DNA of 64,000 nt from Streptomyces sp. TG1A-8 (GTDB taxonomy: Bacteria; Actinomycetota; Actinomycetes; Streptomycetales; Streptomycetaceae). The translations under genes were made by a program, and so were the position numbers. The notes beneath the pieces were generated by a model that ran no database searches, was not told the origin of the DNA, and saw only the letters and a list, made by a program, of their open reading frames with translations. Position 1 is the first letter of the stretch, and the number at the start of each line of letters is the position of its first letter. The stretch is from positions 1,550,001 through 1,614,000 of the forward strand of contig NZ_JASTLB010000001.1 in assembly GCF_030499535.1 (NCBI RefSeq), read 5' to 3'. This document shows, piece after piece, positions 1-8,289 of this stretch.

Positions 1-2
1 TC

Positions 3-440
3 ACCGACGCCCTCCACCGCTACACCGCGGGACTCGACCACGGCGACGCCGACCTCCTCTCCTCGTCCCTCACCGAGGGCGCCGTGGTGGACCTCACTCC
101 CGCCACCGCCAAGATCGGCCTGGAATTCCCCGTGCTGACGCCGCGCGACATGGTCGTGGGGGCCTTGATCCCCGCGGTCGGCCCCCTGGACACCAGTCAC
201 ACCATCAGCAACGTACGCACCACTGTCAACGGTGACGCCGCGACCCTGAAGTGCTACGCGATGGCACAACACTTCCTGCCCGGGGAAGGCCCCAAGCCCG
301 ACAGGACCCGGCAGGCGCTGATGATGAACCGGTACGACGCCGACCTGGTCCGGGACGGCGAGCAGTGGCGGATCAGCCGGCTCACCATCGACAGTGCCTG
401 GTTCTCCGGAGATCCCAGCGTGCTGGTGCCCGCCGAGTGA
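3..440 (+). CDS. SnoaL-like / NTF2-fold protein, 5' end missing
   Basis: The reading frame is open from the left edge of the window, so the start codon lies outside; about 145 C-terminal residues are visible. The visible chain begins with a helix (ALHRYTAGLDHGDADLL) and continues with strands such as VNGDAATLKCYAMAQHF and YDADLVRDGEQWRISRLTID, ending VLVPAE. This pattern is that of the SnoaL-like cone fold (nuclear transport factor 2 superfamily), used both by polyketide cyclases and by many small hydrolases or dehydratases. No substrate can be inferred, because the catalytic residues of this superfamily vary and no partner gene is visible. An internal GTG at 84 could look like a start, but the homologous helix precedes it, so it is not the true start. 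Confidence 0.75.
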   Translation, partial: TDALHRYTAGLDHGDADLLSSSLTEGAVVDLTPATAKIGLEFPVLTPRDMVVGALIPAVGPLDTSHTISNVRTTVNGDAATLKCYAMAQHFLPGEGPKPDRTRQALMMNRYDADLVRDGEQWRISRLTIDSAWFSGDPSVLVPAE

Positions 441-1374
441 CCGCCGCAGGCGGGAGCTCCTTCGCCAGCGGAACTGTCACGTTGGCCGGCCGAATGGGAT
501 GATCGTCGGGTTGGTCGGGCTGGGAGGGGCCGTCCGCGGGGGGGCGCATCACCGTCGTGCAAGGGGCACCGGCACCCGGCCGAAGCAGTGGAACGAGGCC
601 CTTCATCAAGACCGGCGGACAGCTGAAGCAGCCGTGGCGGGCCGCCGGCCAGGCATTTCCCCGCAGGCCGAGAAGAAGACGCGTCCGGTGCCCCGGGTCG
701 TCGTCAAGGACAAGCTCCGCAAGGACAAGCTCCGCTCCCACGGCGCCGTCCACCGTGAGGTCCGAGTTCGCGGATGGGGTCGGCGACCTTCTGCGAACCG
801 CGCCCGCCGGACGGCACCATCCGGAACGGACCGGATCGCACCCCCGGTGTCGTCGGCCGGGCCAGCGCCTCAAGCGGTGCCCGCAGCAGTACGACTCCAA
901 GCCGACGGTGCAGATCACGCAGTGCCTTCGGCGCCGGACCGGCCCGCCGCCACGGTGACCGTACGGGTGATGACCACCACCGGGGCCGACAGGACATGAT
1001 GAAACGGCGGCGGAGCCCCTTGTGAACAAGCCGTCCTGGACGACCGCCGGTACCGACGAGCCCCGTTGCTCCACGCCGGGGCCCCTCGGCGACCTTGCGT
1101 GACCCGCGAAAACGCTGACTGCCCGGCCTCGGGTAAAGGCCCCCTCACCCTCGCCCTCACCGACGTGGCAGTGCCGCTCACACCCGTCGACCATGCCGAA
1201 CCGGCCGTGGCGTCCGGGTCCGGTCTTCGGCCGGCCGGGCCACGGAGCCGGAGCGCGAGGGGTTCGGGGCCCGGGCGGCCCATGGGGGTCGGACTGAACC
1301 GTCCAGCGGCACGAAACCGTGTACAGCACGGAGCTCCTACCCGGAGCGGATGTTTCATGACCTGGGGAAGTGCA
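441..1374. other. Intergenic stretch with no recognisable gene
   Basis: No frame here gives a protein that I recognise, and the open frames are proline/arginine-rich shadows produced by high GC. The stretch contains a perfect 15-bp tandem repeat (706-735). It ends with the ribosome-binding site of the lipoprotein gene at 1375. A decayed gene is possible but cannot be shown. Confidence 0.5.
706..735. repeat. 15-bp perfect tandem repeat, two copies
   Basis: The unit AAGGACAAGCTCCGC occurs at 706-720 and again at 721-735. It lies in non-coding DNA, so it probably reflects slippage and has no assigned function. Confidence 0.8.
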
Positions 1375-2286
1375 ATGAGGAAGAATCCGCGAAACGCCCT
1401 GTTCGTGGCCGGTACCGCGCTACTGGTACTCACGTCCGTCACGGCCTGCGGCGGTCCGACGGAGGCGAAGGGGACCGCGGCCACCCAGCAGTCGTCGGCG
1501 ACCGCGGCGTCAGGCGGTCCGTCGGCGCCGACGGTGACGACATCGGCGGGCTCGGTGTCGGTGCGCACCGACACCACGCTCGGCGCGGTCGTCGTTGACG
1601 GCAGGGGCATGACCGCTTATGTGTTCGCCAAGGACACCACGCCTGGCACGTCGAGCTGCGAGGGCGCCTGCGCGGCCCAGTGGCCGCCGGTTCCTGCGAC
1701 CGGCGCCCGAGCCGCGAAGGGCCTCGACCCGGAGTTGCTCGGCTCCCTCACCCGGGCCGACGGTTCCAAGCAACTCACGCTTGCCGGCAAGCCGTTGTAT
1801 TACTACGCCAAGGACACCAAGCCCGGTGACACCAACGGCCAGGGCGTCAAGGGGACCTGGTACGCCTCCGCGCCGGACGGTTGGAAGGCCGGTGTAAAGC
1901 GCCCGGCCCTCGGGGTGCTCAATGACCCGAAGCTGGGGAAGGTCCTGCAGGACAAGGACGGCCGGACGCTGTACCTGTTCACCAAGGATCGGCCGTGGCC
2001 GATGAAAACCGCTTGCGACGCGGCCTGCTTGCAGAAGTGGACTCCCACCGCGCCGGTCACCGCCGCGGATGCGAAGGCGGCCGGCCTCGACCCCGAATCG
2101 CTGTTCACCTTCACCACACCGAACGGCACGCGGCAGGAAGCGTTCAACTGCTGGCCCGCCTACACCTTCAAGGGCGACAGTCAGCCCGGCGACACCAACG
2201 GCCAGAACGTGGGCGGTGTCTGGTTCGCCGTCAAGCAGGACATCACGATCGACCGCGGAAGGACCGTACCTGCTGCGAAAGAATGA
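1375..2286 (+). CDS. Lipoprotein with Yx(F/W/Y)xxD repeats (SCO0930-like), module copy 1
   Basis: This 303-residue secreted lipoprotein starts at the ATG at 1375, preceded by GGGGAAG; an ORF extends further upstream but its extra N-terminus has no signal. The chain begins with a basic n-region and a hydrophobic core, then the lipobox VTAC with Cys25 as the lipidated residue. A Ser/Thr/Ala-rich linker follows. Four copies of the 'secreted repeat of unknown function' (COG4315-like) follow, marked by AYVFAKD, YYYAKD, LYLFTKD and AYTFKGD and by paired cysteines. It should be anchored to the outer face of the membrane. The biochemical role of the family is unknown. It is homologous to the lipoprotein at 23773-24723 (shared core GDT.GQGV.GTW(Y/F)A.APDG.KA) and, like it, is accompanied on the same strand by a member of the ~210-residue unknown family (3573-4280). 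Confidence 0.9.
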   Translation: MRKNPRNALFVAGTALLVLTSVTACGGPTEAKGTAATQQSSATAASGGPSAPTVTTSAGSVSVRTDTTLGAVVVDGRGMTAYVFAKDTTPGTSSCEGACAAQWPPVPATGARAAKGLDPELLGSLTRADGSKQLTLAGKPLYYYAKDTKPGDTNGQGVKGTWYASAPDGWKAGVKRPALGVLNDPKLGKVLQDKDGRTLYLFTKDRPWPMKTACDAACLQKWTPTAPVTAADAKAAGLDPESLFTFTTPNGTRQEAFNCWPAYTFKGDSQPGDTNGQNVGGVWFAVKQDITIDRGRTVPAAKE

Positions 2287-3572
2287 TTTCTTTCGGTTTC
2301 CCGATCGCTGGCAAGCCGTAAGGGTGCGGTTCGTGGCCGGCCTCGGTCCGTTGTTCGGCCGGGCCCGTTTCCGGCCCCACGACGCTATGCTCCCCGGGAA
2401 CATGCCGGGGAAGCACGGGCCGGCCGTCGTGGCCCCTCGTTCGACGGATCGCCACCGGTTCCGACCGCCCGTGCGAGTGGCGCCAGCGGCGCCTCCTCCC
2501 CGTCGGATCCACCGGGATTCGTGGAGCCACCGGACAGCGGACGCCGCACTCCCACCGCGTCCGTCACGGCATCGCACGCCGTGGACCGCTGACTGACATC
2601 GCCCGGAGCGAGGAGGACCGCCGACGGAGGGCGCCGGCTTCCGCGGACCGGACGGCCGTGGCGTCAGCCCGCCGCGGAAACGACCGAGCGCTGGTCGGCC
2701 GCCGCCGGTGGGTACCACGTCCACCGGCCCCTCTCCCCGGCGCCCCGCTCACGGACCCCTACGGCGCGCTGGTGGCACGGTCGATGGCGGAGCCCACCGG
2801 CACCACTCGTTCCACCGCACCCACCACCTCGCCGCGGACCCGTGCCCACCGCGACAGCGACGCCGTCCGCCGCCATGCGGCATCCGCCGTCCCCGGGCCC
2901 CCGTGCGGTCGGTCACCGGTCACGGACCAGGCGGCCTCACGTCACAGCCGGGGCAGTCGTGTCCGACGAGTCCGTTCACGGTCGTTTCCGGCGAGAAGGG
3001 AATCGGCCGCACCTTCCACGGGCCGGCCGCTCGGTCCGCAGTCGACTTCGACGCGCCGGCCTCCTGATCCCAAGACCGCCACCCGTCCGGCAGGACCGCC
3101 GAGCCCTCCGGTCGGCAGTGTCCAGGGGTCGAACGCGCTGCCGTGAGGGCAGCAGCCGTGCCGGAATGAATCCGTCTCCGAGCGGCCCGCATGCTCACAG
3201 AACTGTCCGAAAACCGACCCACTGCCCCCGACCTGCCACCCTGCGCTTCATAAGCATTCGGCCAAGGAACCCGCAAGGGGTGAACTACCCGCCCCTCCGA
3301 CCCCGTGCTTCACACGGAGACAATCCTTCGCTACGCGGCACCGCACGCCCGGCTTCATGCCACTTTCGGGCTCGAACCGCGCCACAGGCCCGCTCGGGTT
3401 CCAAGTCGGCACGGGAGGCAGTCAAGTACAGAGGGAAGAACAGGTGCGAACCGACGAGGACGTCATCGTCAAGACGCCGGTGTCCTCTTCGGTGATCAAC
3501 CGGAAAGCGGTGTCGCATCTCAACCACAGGAGCAAGAGCCGTTTTCATCGAGGACAGAACAGCGGGTGGCCG
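2287..3572. other. Intergenic stretch, no recognisable gene
   Basis: About 1.3 kb separates the lipoprotein gene from the unknown-protein gene. All six frames give low-complexity Arg/Pro-rich shadows. In the homologous module at 22805-24723 the corresponding position holds a WXG100-like gene; I looked for a WXG-like remnant here and could not see one. The last 130 bases (from about 3444) have coding-like third positions and may belong to the next gene. Confidence 0.5.
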
Positions 3573-4280
3573 ATGAGCATTGCACAGCGTTTCCTCCTGG
3601 ACATTCCGGATCCGTGGCAGCGGATCGACCCGTGCAGTGCTGAACTGGCCGGGCTCCGTGCGCGGATCCTGGCCTCGACGGAGGATGCACGTGAGAAGGA
3701 GCGGATCGACAACATGTTCCGCCAGGGGCGCGAGGTGATACGAGGTGCACGCCGCCACGAGGCACTGCTGACGGCGGGCACGGCAACGCTGCACACCGGG
3801 GGCCTCTTCATGGCGTACGGCATGGTCATTCCCCTCACCACGCCCGGGGGCCAGGGCTGCGCGCCGCCCGTGCCGTCCGTGCCGCTGAGCGTCCCCCCGG
3901 CCGCCGGCGCGCCCCCGGAGGACCGGGTCGTCACCACGGCGAACGTGCCCCGCGTGGGGGAGGTGACACGAGTCATCGGCACTGAGGTGACGCGGCTGAC
4001 CGGGGACACCGACGTCGCGCTGCTGACCATGCACACCATGATGCCGGTGCCCGGTACCACCGGGGACTTCCTCGTGGTCAGCCTCGCCAGCCCCAACCTG
4101 CCGCTGAAGAAAGAGGTCCACGACCTCTTCGACGCCATCACCAGCACATTCCGCTTCGTGACGGATGCCGGTGCTCACATCACCGCAAGCGGCGCCGCCC
4201 TGGTCGCCGCGGCGGCGGACACCGCAGGGACGGCACCCCCGGACCAGTGCGGGCGGTCAACTGCGGTCGCGGTTCGCTGA
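3573..4280 (+). CDS. Conserved unknown protein of the T7SS-linked module, copy 1
   Basis: The 235-residue product is homologous to the product of 22805-23428. Shared blocks in order are an N-terminal strand (LLDIPDPWQRID versus ITVPEHWARFD), a basic helix (RIDNMFRQGREVIRGARRHEAL versus the equivalent LFRQARAINRAARRRGAL region, shown here only in part), a GTAT motif, a VGE..R..G.E segment, the strand MHT....PG.T..FL and a C-terminal LFDA..(S/D)TFRF motif. It has no signal peptide or transmembrane segment, so it is probably cytoplasmic. I do not recognise a named family. The start is uncertain: ATG 3573 fits the paralogue's beginning, while GTG 3444 has a better ribosome-binding site (GAGGGAAG at about 3431). 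The C-terminus carries about 40 residues beyond the conserved TFRF motif that the paralogue lacks. Confidence 0.7.
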   Translation: MSIAQRFLLDIPDPWQRIDPCSAELAGLRARILASTEDAREKERIDNMFRQGREVIRGARRHEALLTAGTATLHTGGLFMAYGMVIPLTTPGGQGCAPPVPSVPLSVPPAAGAPPEDRVVTTANVPRVGEVTRVIGTEVTRLTGDTDVALLTMHTMMPVPGTTGDFLVVSLASPNLPLKKEVHDLFDAITSTFRFVTDAGAHITASGAALVAAAADTAGTAPPDQCGRSTAVAVR

Positions 4281-4652
4281 GCAGGACGGTGTCGACTGCG
4301 ACCAGCGCGTGGCAGCCGGGAGGCAGGTGGGCGTTGTCCGCGGATCCCGGTGGCGGGCGGGACACCGGCGAGGCCGGCCGTTCGCGCCCTTCCGCGCGGG
4401 AAGGACGACGACCGGCCCCGTGCGGCACGGGCGCGCAGCCGGTCATGGAGGTCCCTTTCGGGCCCTGCGGGCGCAACGAAGGAGACACCCGCCACCCGGT
4501 CGGCCGCCGCCGCACCGGATGGCACCATTGTCAAAGCAAGTGACCAAATGATTACTCGTCCTTCTACGACCACAAGCTTGATGTAGTCTTTACAAGTCAC
4601 AGGGAACCTTCCCGGGGTCACAACTGGCCGTACGGTCGAGACAGGGACAGAT
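4281..4652. other. Intergenic region upstream of the XRE-TPR regulator
   Basis: No gene is seen. From about 4540 base composition drops and A/T-rich segments appear (for example around 4546-4600), as expected of a promoter for the gene at 4653. TTGTCA at 4528-4533 could be a -35 element but the matching -10 is poor, so I do not annotate a promoter. Confidence 0.45.
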
Positions 4653-6011
4653 ATGACGAAGCCGGAAAAATTGGGTTCTCGTATCCGCCGGTTGCGGCTT
4701 TCAGCTGGGTTGCCGCAAAGCGCCTTGGCCGGGGACAACTTGTCGACAAGTTACATTTCCCTGCTGGAAGCGGGCAAGCGCACACCGTCGGATGAAGTTC
4801 TGCGACAGCTGGCGGAAAGACTCGGCTGCCGTTTGGAGGAGCTGCTCGGCGAGCCGCAGAAGACCGACACCACGCTTCTGGAGATCGAGCTCCGGTATGC
4901 GGAGATGACCCTGCACAACGGCGATCACGAATCGTCTCTCGCCGCCTTCACACAGGTGCAGAACCAGATTTCCGTCACGGAGAACCGCATGCTCTGGTTC
5001 GCGGCCGAGCTGGGCATCGCCCGCTCCCTGGAGCACGCGGGACGACTGGAGGAGGCCGTAGCCCGCTTCGAGTTCCTGCGCTCCCAGGCGTCGCAGGACA
5101 ACCGGGACGCGGTACCTCAACTGTCGGTCGTCATGGCACTGTGCCGCTGCTACCGCGAACTCGGTGACCTCTCGCGCGCCATTGAGGTCGCCGAGGCGAC
5201 GATCGAAAGCCTCGACGCCCTCAAGCTGCCGCCCACGGTGGCCAGTCTGGAGTTGCTGTCCACGCTGGTCGGCGTCTACACCGAACGCGGTGACCTGCAC
5301 CGCGCCCACTTCCTGGCCTCCCAGGCCATTTCGCAGGCGGGAGTGATCAGCGACCGCAAAGCCCTGGGGGCCGCCTACTGGAACGCCAGCGTGGTCCTGC
5401 TCCGCAAAGGACAGTCCGCCGAGGCCCTCTCCATGATCACCAAGGCCGTGGCCATCTACTCCGAGGGGGAGGACGAACGGGCCCTGGCGCGCGTACGCAA
5501 CGCTTACGCCGGCGTTCTGCTGCATTCCGACACTCCGGATCCGGACGCCGCCATCAAACTCCTGGAACAGAGTGCCGCGTCCCTCTCCGCCATCGGCACC
5601 GACATCGACCTCGCCTACACTCAGACGGCCCTGGCGCGCGCCGAGCTGTTCCTGGGCCACGCGCAGCGTGCGGTGGAGCACGCCCAGCGGGCCTTGGACC
5701 TGCTCGGGTCCGGGCACCGGCTGGAGAGTGCCCGTGCGTACATCGTGATGGCGGCCGCCCACCTCAAGCAGAACGACAGGGCCGCGGCGCGACACGCCTA
5801 CGAACGCGGTGCCTTGATGCTGGAGGCCTCCGAGGCCCGGCGGCAGGCGGCCTTCGCCTGGTCCGAACTGGCCGAAGTCTTCGAGCAGGACGGCGAGAGC
5901 GACCGGGCCGTGTGGGCCTATCGCGAAGGCATGCGCTGCATGGGGCACCGCAAGGGACTGTTCAGCGAAACCGAAAGAGAACGGTCCTCCTCCCAACGGA
6001 CCGTCCAGTAG
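4653..6011 (+). CDS. XRE-type helix-turn-helix regulator with TPR repeats
   Basis: The 452-residue protein starts at ATG 4653. Residues about 8-65 form an XRE-type DNA-binding domain (LGSRIRRLRLSAGLPQSALA, then TSYISLLEAGKRTPSDEVL). The remaining ~380 residues are a helical solenoid of tetratricopeptide-like repeats with the usual small and aromatic positions (for example AAFTQVQNQI, ALGAAYWNASVVLLRKGQ, AEHAQRALDLL-type helices). This architecture is found in actinobacterial and firmicute regulators whose TPR domain receives a peptide or protein signal, so a peptide-sensing role is an inference. It is the first of three regulators between the two copies of the T7SS-linked module, which makes it a candidate controller of that island. 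The C-terminus is Ser/Arg-rich and unremarkable. Confidence 0.85.
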   Translation: MTKPEKLGSRIRRLRLSAGLPQSALAGDNLSTSYISLLEAGKRTPSDEVLRQLAERLGCRLEELLGEPQKTDTTLLEIELRYAEMTLHNGDHESSLAAFTQVQNQISVTENRMLWFAAELGIARSLEHAGRLEEAVARFEFLRSQASQDNRDAVPQLSVVMALCRCYRELGDLSRAIEVAEATIESLDALKLPPTVASLELLSTLVGVYTERGDLHRAHFLASQAISQAGVISDRKALGAAYWNASVVLLRKGQSAEALSMITKAVAIYSEGEDERALARVRNAYAGVLLHSDTPDPDAAIKLLEQSAASLSAIGTDIDLAYTQTALARAELFLGHAQRAVEHAQRALDLLGSGHRLESARAYIVMAAAHLKQNDRAAARHAYERGALMLEASEARRQAAFAWSELAEVFEQDGESDRAVWAYREGMRCMGHRKGLFSETERERSSSQRTVQ

Positions 6012-6580
6012 GGCCAGTAGGGCTTGGTCAGGCTGGGTCGCCGTGGGCGTGTCGCGCTGGCGAACGGGACAGGTGCGCCCGTCGCACCGGTCGCCGTCCC
6101 CGCGCGGCCGGCACATCGGCCTGGACCGGTGGCCGGGTTCGCAGCGGGTCAGCGCGGCAGCGGACATCCACCTGCGGGAAGACCGCGCACCGCACCATCG
6201 CAGTGCGGCCGCCCCGGGAGGTCCTGGCCTGCGGCGGCGCCACGGAACCCCGGACTCATCGTCGAGGGCGAGCCAGCCTCCACGGAGCTTGCCCGGAAGG
6301 CCACGCTCCCCCGCAAGGAGGGCGCCCCCCACCTTGGTCCGCTCAGCGACCGCGTCGTTCCGCTCCGTGGCGCGCCGGACCGGCGGCCGACGGAGCCGGC
6401 CGCCGCGTACCGGCGGTTTCCACACACTCCGGATCGTGTGGACCGGACCACGGCGGACGGCCGGCCATCGACTCCGAGGACGCCGCGAGTTCAACCCCAG
6501 CGGGTGTGTCGAACCCTTCCTCGCGTACCCGTCATGGACGACGTGCCGGCGGCCCCGGCCCTTCGGGGCTGCGGAGCTCC
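6012..6580. other. Intergenic stretch, no recognisable gene
   Basis: This follows the XRE-TPR gene and precedes, on the opposite strand, the stop codon of the small membrane-peptide gene. Frames are Arg/Pro-rich shadows without codon bias or ribosome-binding sites. No clear hairpin terminator was found. Confidence 0.45.
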
Positions 6581-6760
6581 TCAGCAGCACAAAGGGATCT
6601 CCTTCCCGCTACTGCCATCGCCAGAGCTCCTTCCTGCCAGCACCAGGACGCGGGCGTGCGGCACCAGTTGATGCGCCGGAATCGCTCCGACAACCCCCAG
6701 GAACGAGAACAGAAGAAGGAATGCCACGACAGAACGGGGCAGGGGAGCGAAGCGGTTCAC
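6581..6760 (-). CDS. Small membrane peptide, 59 residues (intact copy of a tandem pair)
   Basis: A GTG at 6760 is preceded at ideal distance by AGGAG (about 6771-6767) and opens a 59-residue frame. The product has a short basic start (MNRFAPLPRSV), one hydrophobic segment (VAFLLLFSFLGVVGAIPAH, about residues 11-29), a polar Gly/Ser-rich tail and a terminal Cys-Cys. It could be a single-pass membrane peptide or a secreted peptide whose C-terminus is thiol-reactive. I do not know a named family. A diverged copy lies immediately upstream on the same strand (6932-6769), whose TAG stop overlaps the AGGAG of this gene, and a consensus-like promoter precedes both. This arrangement supports a real gene even though it is too short for ordinary ORF calling. 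Confidence 0.55.
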   Translation of the reverse strand: MNRFAPLPRSVVAFLLLFSFLGVVGAIPAHQLVPHARVLVLAGRSSGDGSSGKEIPLCC

Positions 6761-6768
6761 TTTTTCTC

Positions 6769-6932
6769 CTACAAACATGTGGTCACTGCTGTCGCCGTCA
6801 CCGTTGCTTCCACCGGGATCGATACACGGGTGAATGGCACCTGTTGGTGCACCGGAGGCGCTCCGACAACTCCGAGGAAGAGAACGGAACGAGGGGGACC
6901 ACACAAGGGGGCGGACAGCTGATGCGCTTCAA
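6769..6932 (-). pseudogene. Frameshifted upstream copy of the small membrane-peptide gene
   Basis: TTG at 6932 follows a strong Shine-Dalgarno sequence (AAGGGAGAGG, 6943-6934). Aligned with the 6581-6760 gene, this copy lacks about four bases before the conserved GTTGTCGG, so the frame opened by TTG departs from the homologous one. In the downstream frame one reads FLGVVGAPPVHQQVPFTRV, against FLGVVGAIPAHQLVPHARV in the intact copy, and that frame stops at TAG 6771-6769 inside the next gene's ribosome-binding site. The two copies are about 80% identical over a 46-base block. Either this is a decayed duplicate or the TTG frame (about 44 residues, MKRISCPPPC...) is itself a separate peptide; I favour decay. 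Confidence 0.5.
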
Positions 6933-6978
6933 GCCTCTCCCTTGAAGCTTTGGTTCACGCATCAACTAAATCGAACGC

Positions 6979-7008
6979 ATAATGCCAATTCCTGGCCGGG
7001 TTTGTCAA
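6979..7008 (-). promoter_or_regulatory. Sigma-70-type promoter for the small-peptide pair
   Basis: On the minus strand TTGACA (7008-7003, perfect -35) is followed after 18 bases by CATTAT (6984-6979, four of six matches to TATAAT). Transcription would begin near 6972, about 40 bases upstream of the TTG at 6932. The surrounding DNA is A/T-rich for this genome. Confidence 0.6.
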
Positions 7009-7521
7009 CGACCGATGAACCGACACATTGCCTGTTATGTCCCTATTTTCAACACAAGGACAGGTGATTCGCCCGGCTCCTCATCAAACATCCGGAGTGG
7101 TCGGCGTCAAAATTTTTCCGAGTGTATTGAACGGCCCGGTCTTCACCCAGGAGTGACATCGGCAGGGGGGACCGGACCACCGACCGCTCGGGGCACGGGA
7201 ACAAACCGCGGCGATGCCCGACACGCGCCGGCGCCGACTGCCGCACGCGCTCCCTCCCGCTCCCGGCAGCATGTTCCCGCTTCTCCCACATGCCGCTGCC
7301 GCACGGCCGGAACAGCCGCTCGATGCGGTCCCGCACGGAAGCGGGGGTGCCTACTCCTCGCAGTGATCCGTGCGCACCGACCTGCTGGAAGCGCCACCAG
7401 CCTCCGTGCCCCCGTCGCCCGGCGGGTGCCCGGTGCGACGTGACCGGGCGAGCGGTCACCGACCGCAGCGATCGCGGGGGTCATCGACGTACCGGCGGGC
7501 GGGGCGCCGAAGGCCAGTGGC
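7009..7521. other. Intergenic stretch between the small-peptide promoter and the ECF sigma gene
   Basis: A/T-rich segments up to about 7120 are followed by high-GC DNA with only shadow frames. No gene or clear hairpin is seen. The region lies downstream of the ECF sigma stop codon (7522) on the minus strand. Confidence 0.45.
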
Positions 7522-8055
7522 CTACGGACAGTCCGAGGCACCGGCCTTGGTCCGCAGACTGCTGAGGGCGTAGTGCTGGCGGGACTTGACGGTGCCGGCG
7601 GGCACACCGAGGAGCTGTGCCGTCTCCTGCACCGTCCTGCCGCACAGATAGGTGTGCAGGAGCACCTCCCGGTGCTGGTGGGAGAGCTGCCGCAGCAGTT
7701 TGGTCACCTCGAGCGAGGCGAGCACGGCTCCGGAGTGATCGGGCAGGGACACATCACGTTCGTCGGCGCCGACGGTCTCGTGACGGGACGCGGCGCTGCG
7801 CAGGCGGTCGACGACGAGGTTGCGGGTCACCGTGAGGAGCCAGCCCCGCACCGAGCCCTCGGTGCCGTAGAGCCGCTCCGAGTGCGACCATGCGCGGATG
7901 AGCGCTTCCTGCACGATGTCCTCCGCCATGTGGCGGTCGTTCAGCAGCTTTCCGGCGTAGGCGAGCAGTGCCTTGGCGTGGTCGGACACCAGCGTGTGCA
8001 GCAACTGGTTCCGGCGTGCGGTTGACGGGGCGTCCGCGGCAGCGGTTGTGTTCAT
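7522..8055 (-). CDS. ECF-family RNA polymerase sigma factor
   Basis: The 177-residue protein starts at ATG 8055, preceded by GGAAG. Region 2 is clear (HAKALLAYAGKLLNDRHMAEDIVQEALIRAWSH, the last part being the sigma2.2-2.4 core, with VRGWLLTVTRNLVVDRLRSA behind it). Region 4 follows a short linker (LLRQLSHQHREVLLHTYLCG and VQETAQLLGVPAGTVKSRQHYALSSLR) and carries an intact helix-turn-helix. The length is normal for the family. No anti-sigma gene adjoins it; downstream is non-coding and upstream is the SARP gene on the same strand 234 bases away. Without a paired anti-sigma its control is probably transcriptional. Its intact region 4 contrasts with the truncated ECF factor at 24790-25272. Confidence 0.93.
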   Translation of the reverse strand: MNTTAAADAPSTARRNQLLHTLVSDHAKALLAYAGKLLNDRHMAEDIVQEALIRAWSHSERLYGTEGSVRGWLLTVTRNLVVDRLRSAASRHETVGADERDVSLPDHSGAVLASLEVTKLLRQLSHQHREVLLHTYLCGRTVQETAQLLGVPAGTVKSRQHYALSSLRTKAGASDCP

Positions 8056-8289
8056 GTTCCACTTCCTGAAGGGGAAGCCGTCGCGTCTCCGCCCTCTCCG
8101 GACCCCGATCGGTCCCGACGGCTCGACATGCCGACACGGCTTGGTGCGCAGGAGGTGGAAACGCGGCTCCTGGTGGAGCGGCGCGCGGCGAGCGTAGGCA
8201 GCGCCCGCGTCCGGAACGCTGACGTTTCACTGACGCCCGGACGAACCGGCGGGCCCGCACCGTTCGCGGCCCGTCGTCGGAATGCTGCG

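Noticed and set aside
1066..1374. Extended N-terminus for the lipoprotein at 1375
   Set aside because: It would place 103 residues before a classical lipoprotein signal peptide that has its own ribosome-binding site.
2287..3443. A WXG100 gene missing from module copy 1
   Set aside because: The position would be expected by analogy with the other copy, but no frame shows even a degraded helical hairpin.
4528..4556. Promoter TTGTCA with ATTACT before the XRE-TPR gene
   Set aside because: The spacing is right but the -10 matches poorly (three of six).
4701..6590. 629-codon minus-strand frame
   Set aside because: It is antisense to the XRE-TPR gene, with biased composition and no recognisable domain.
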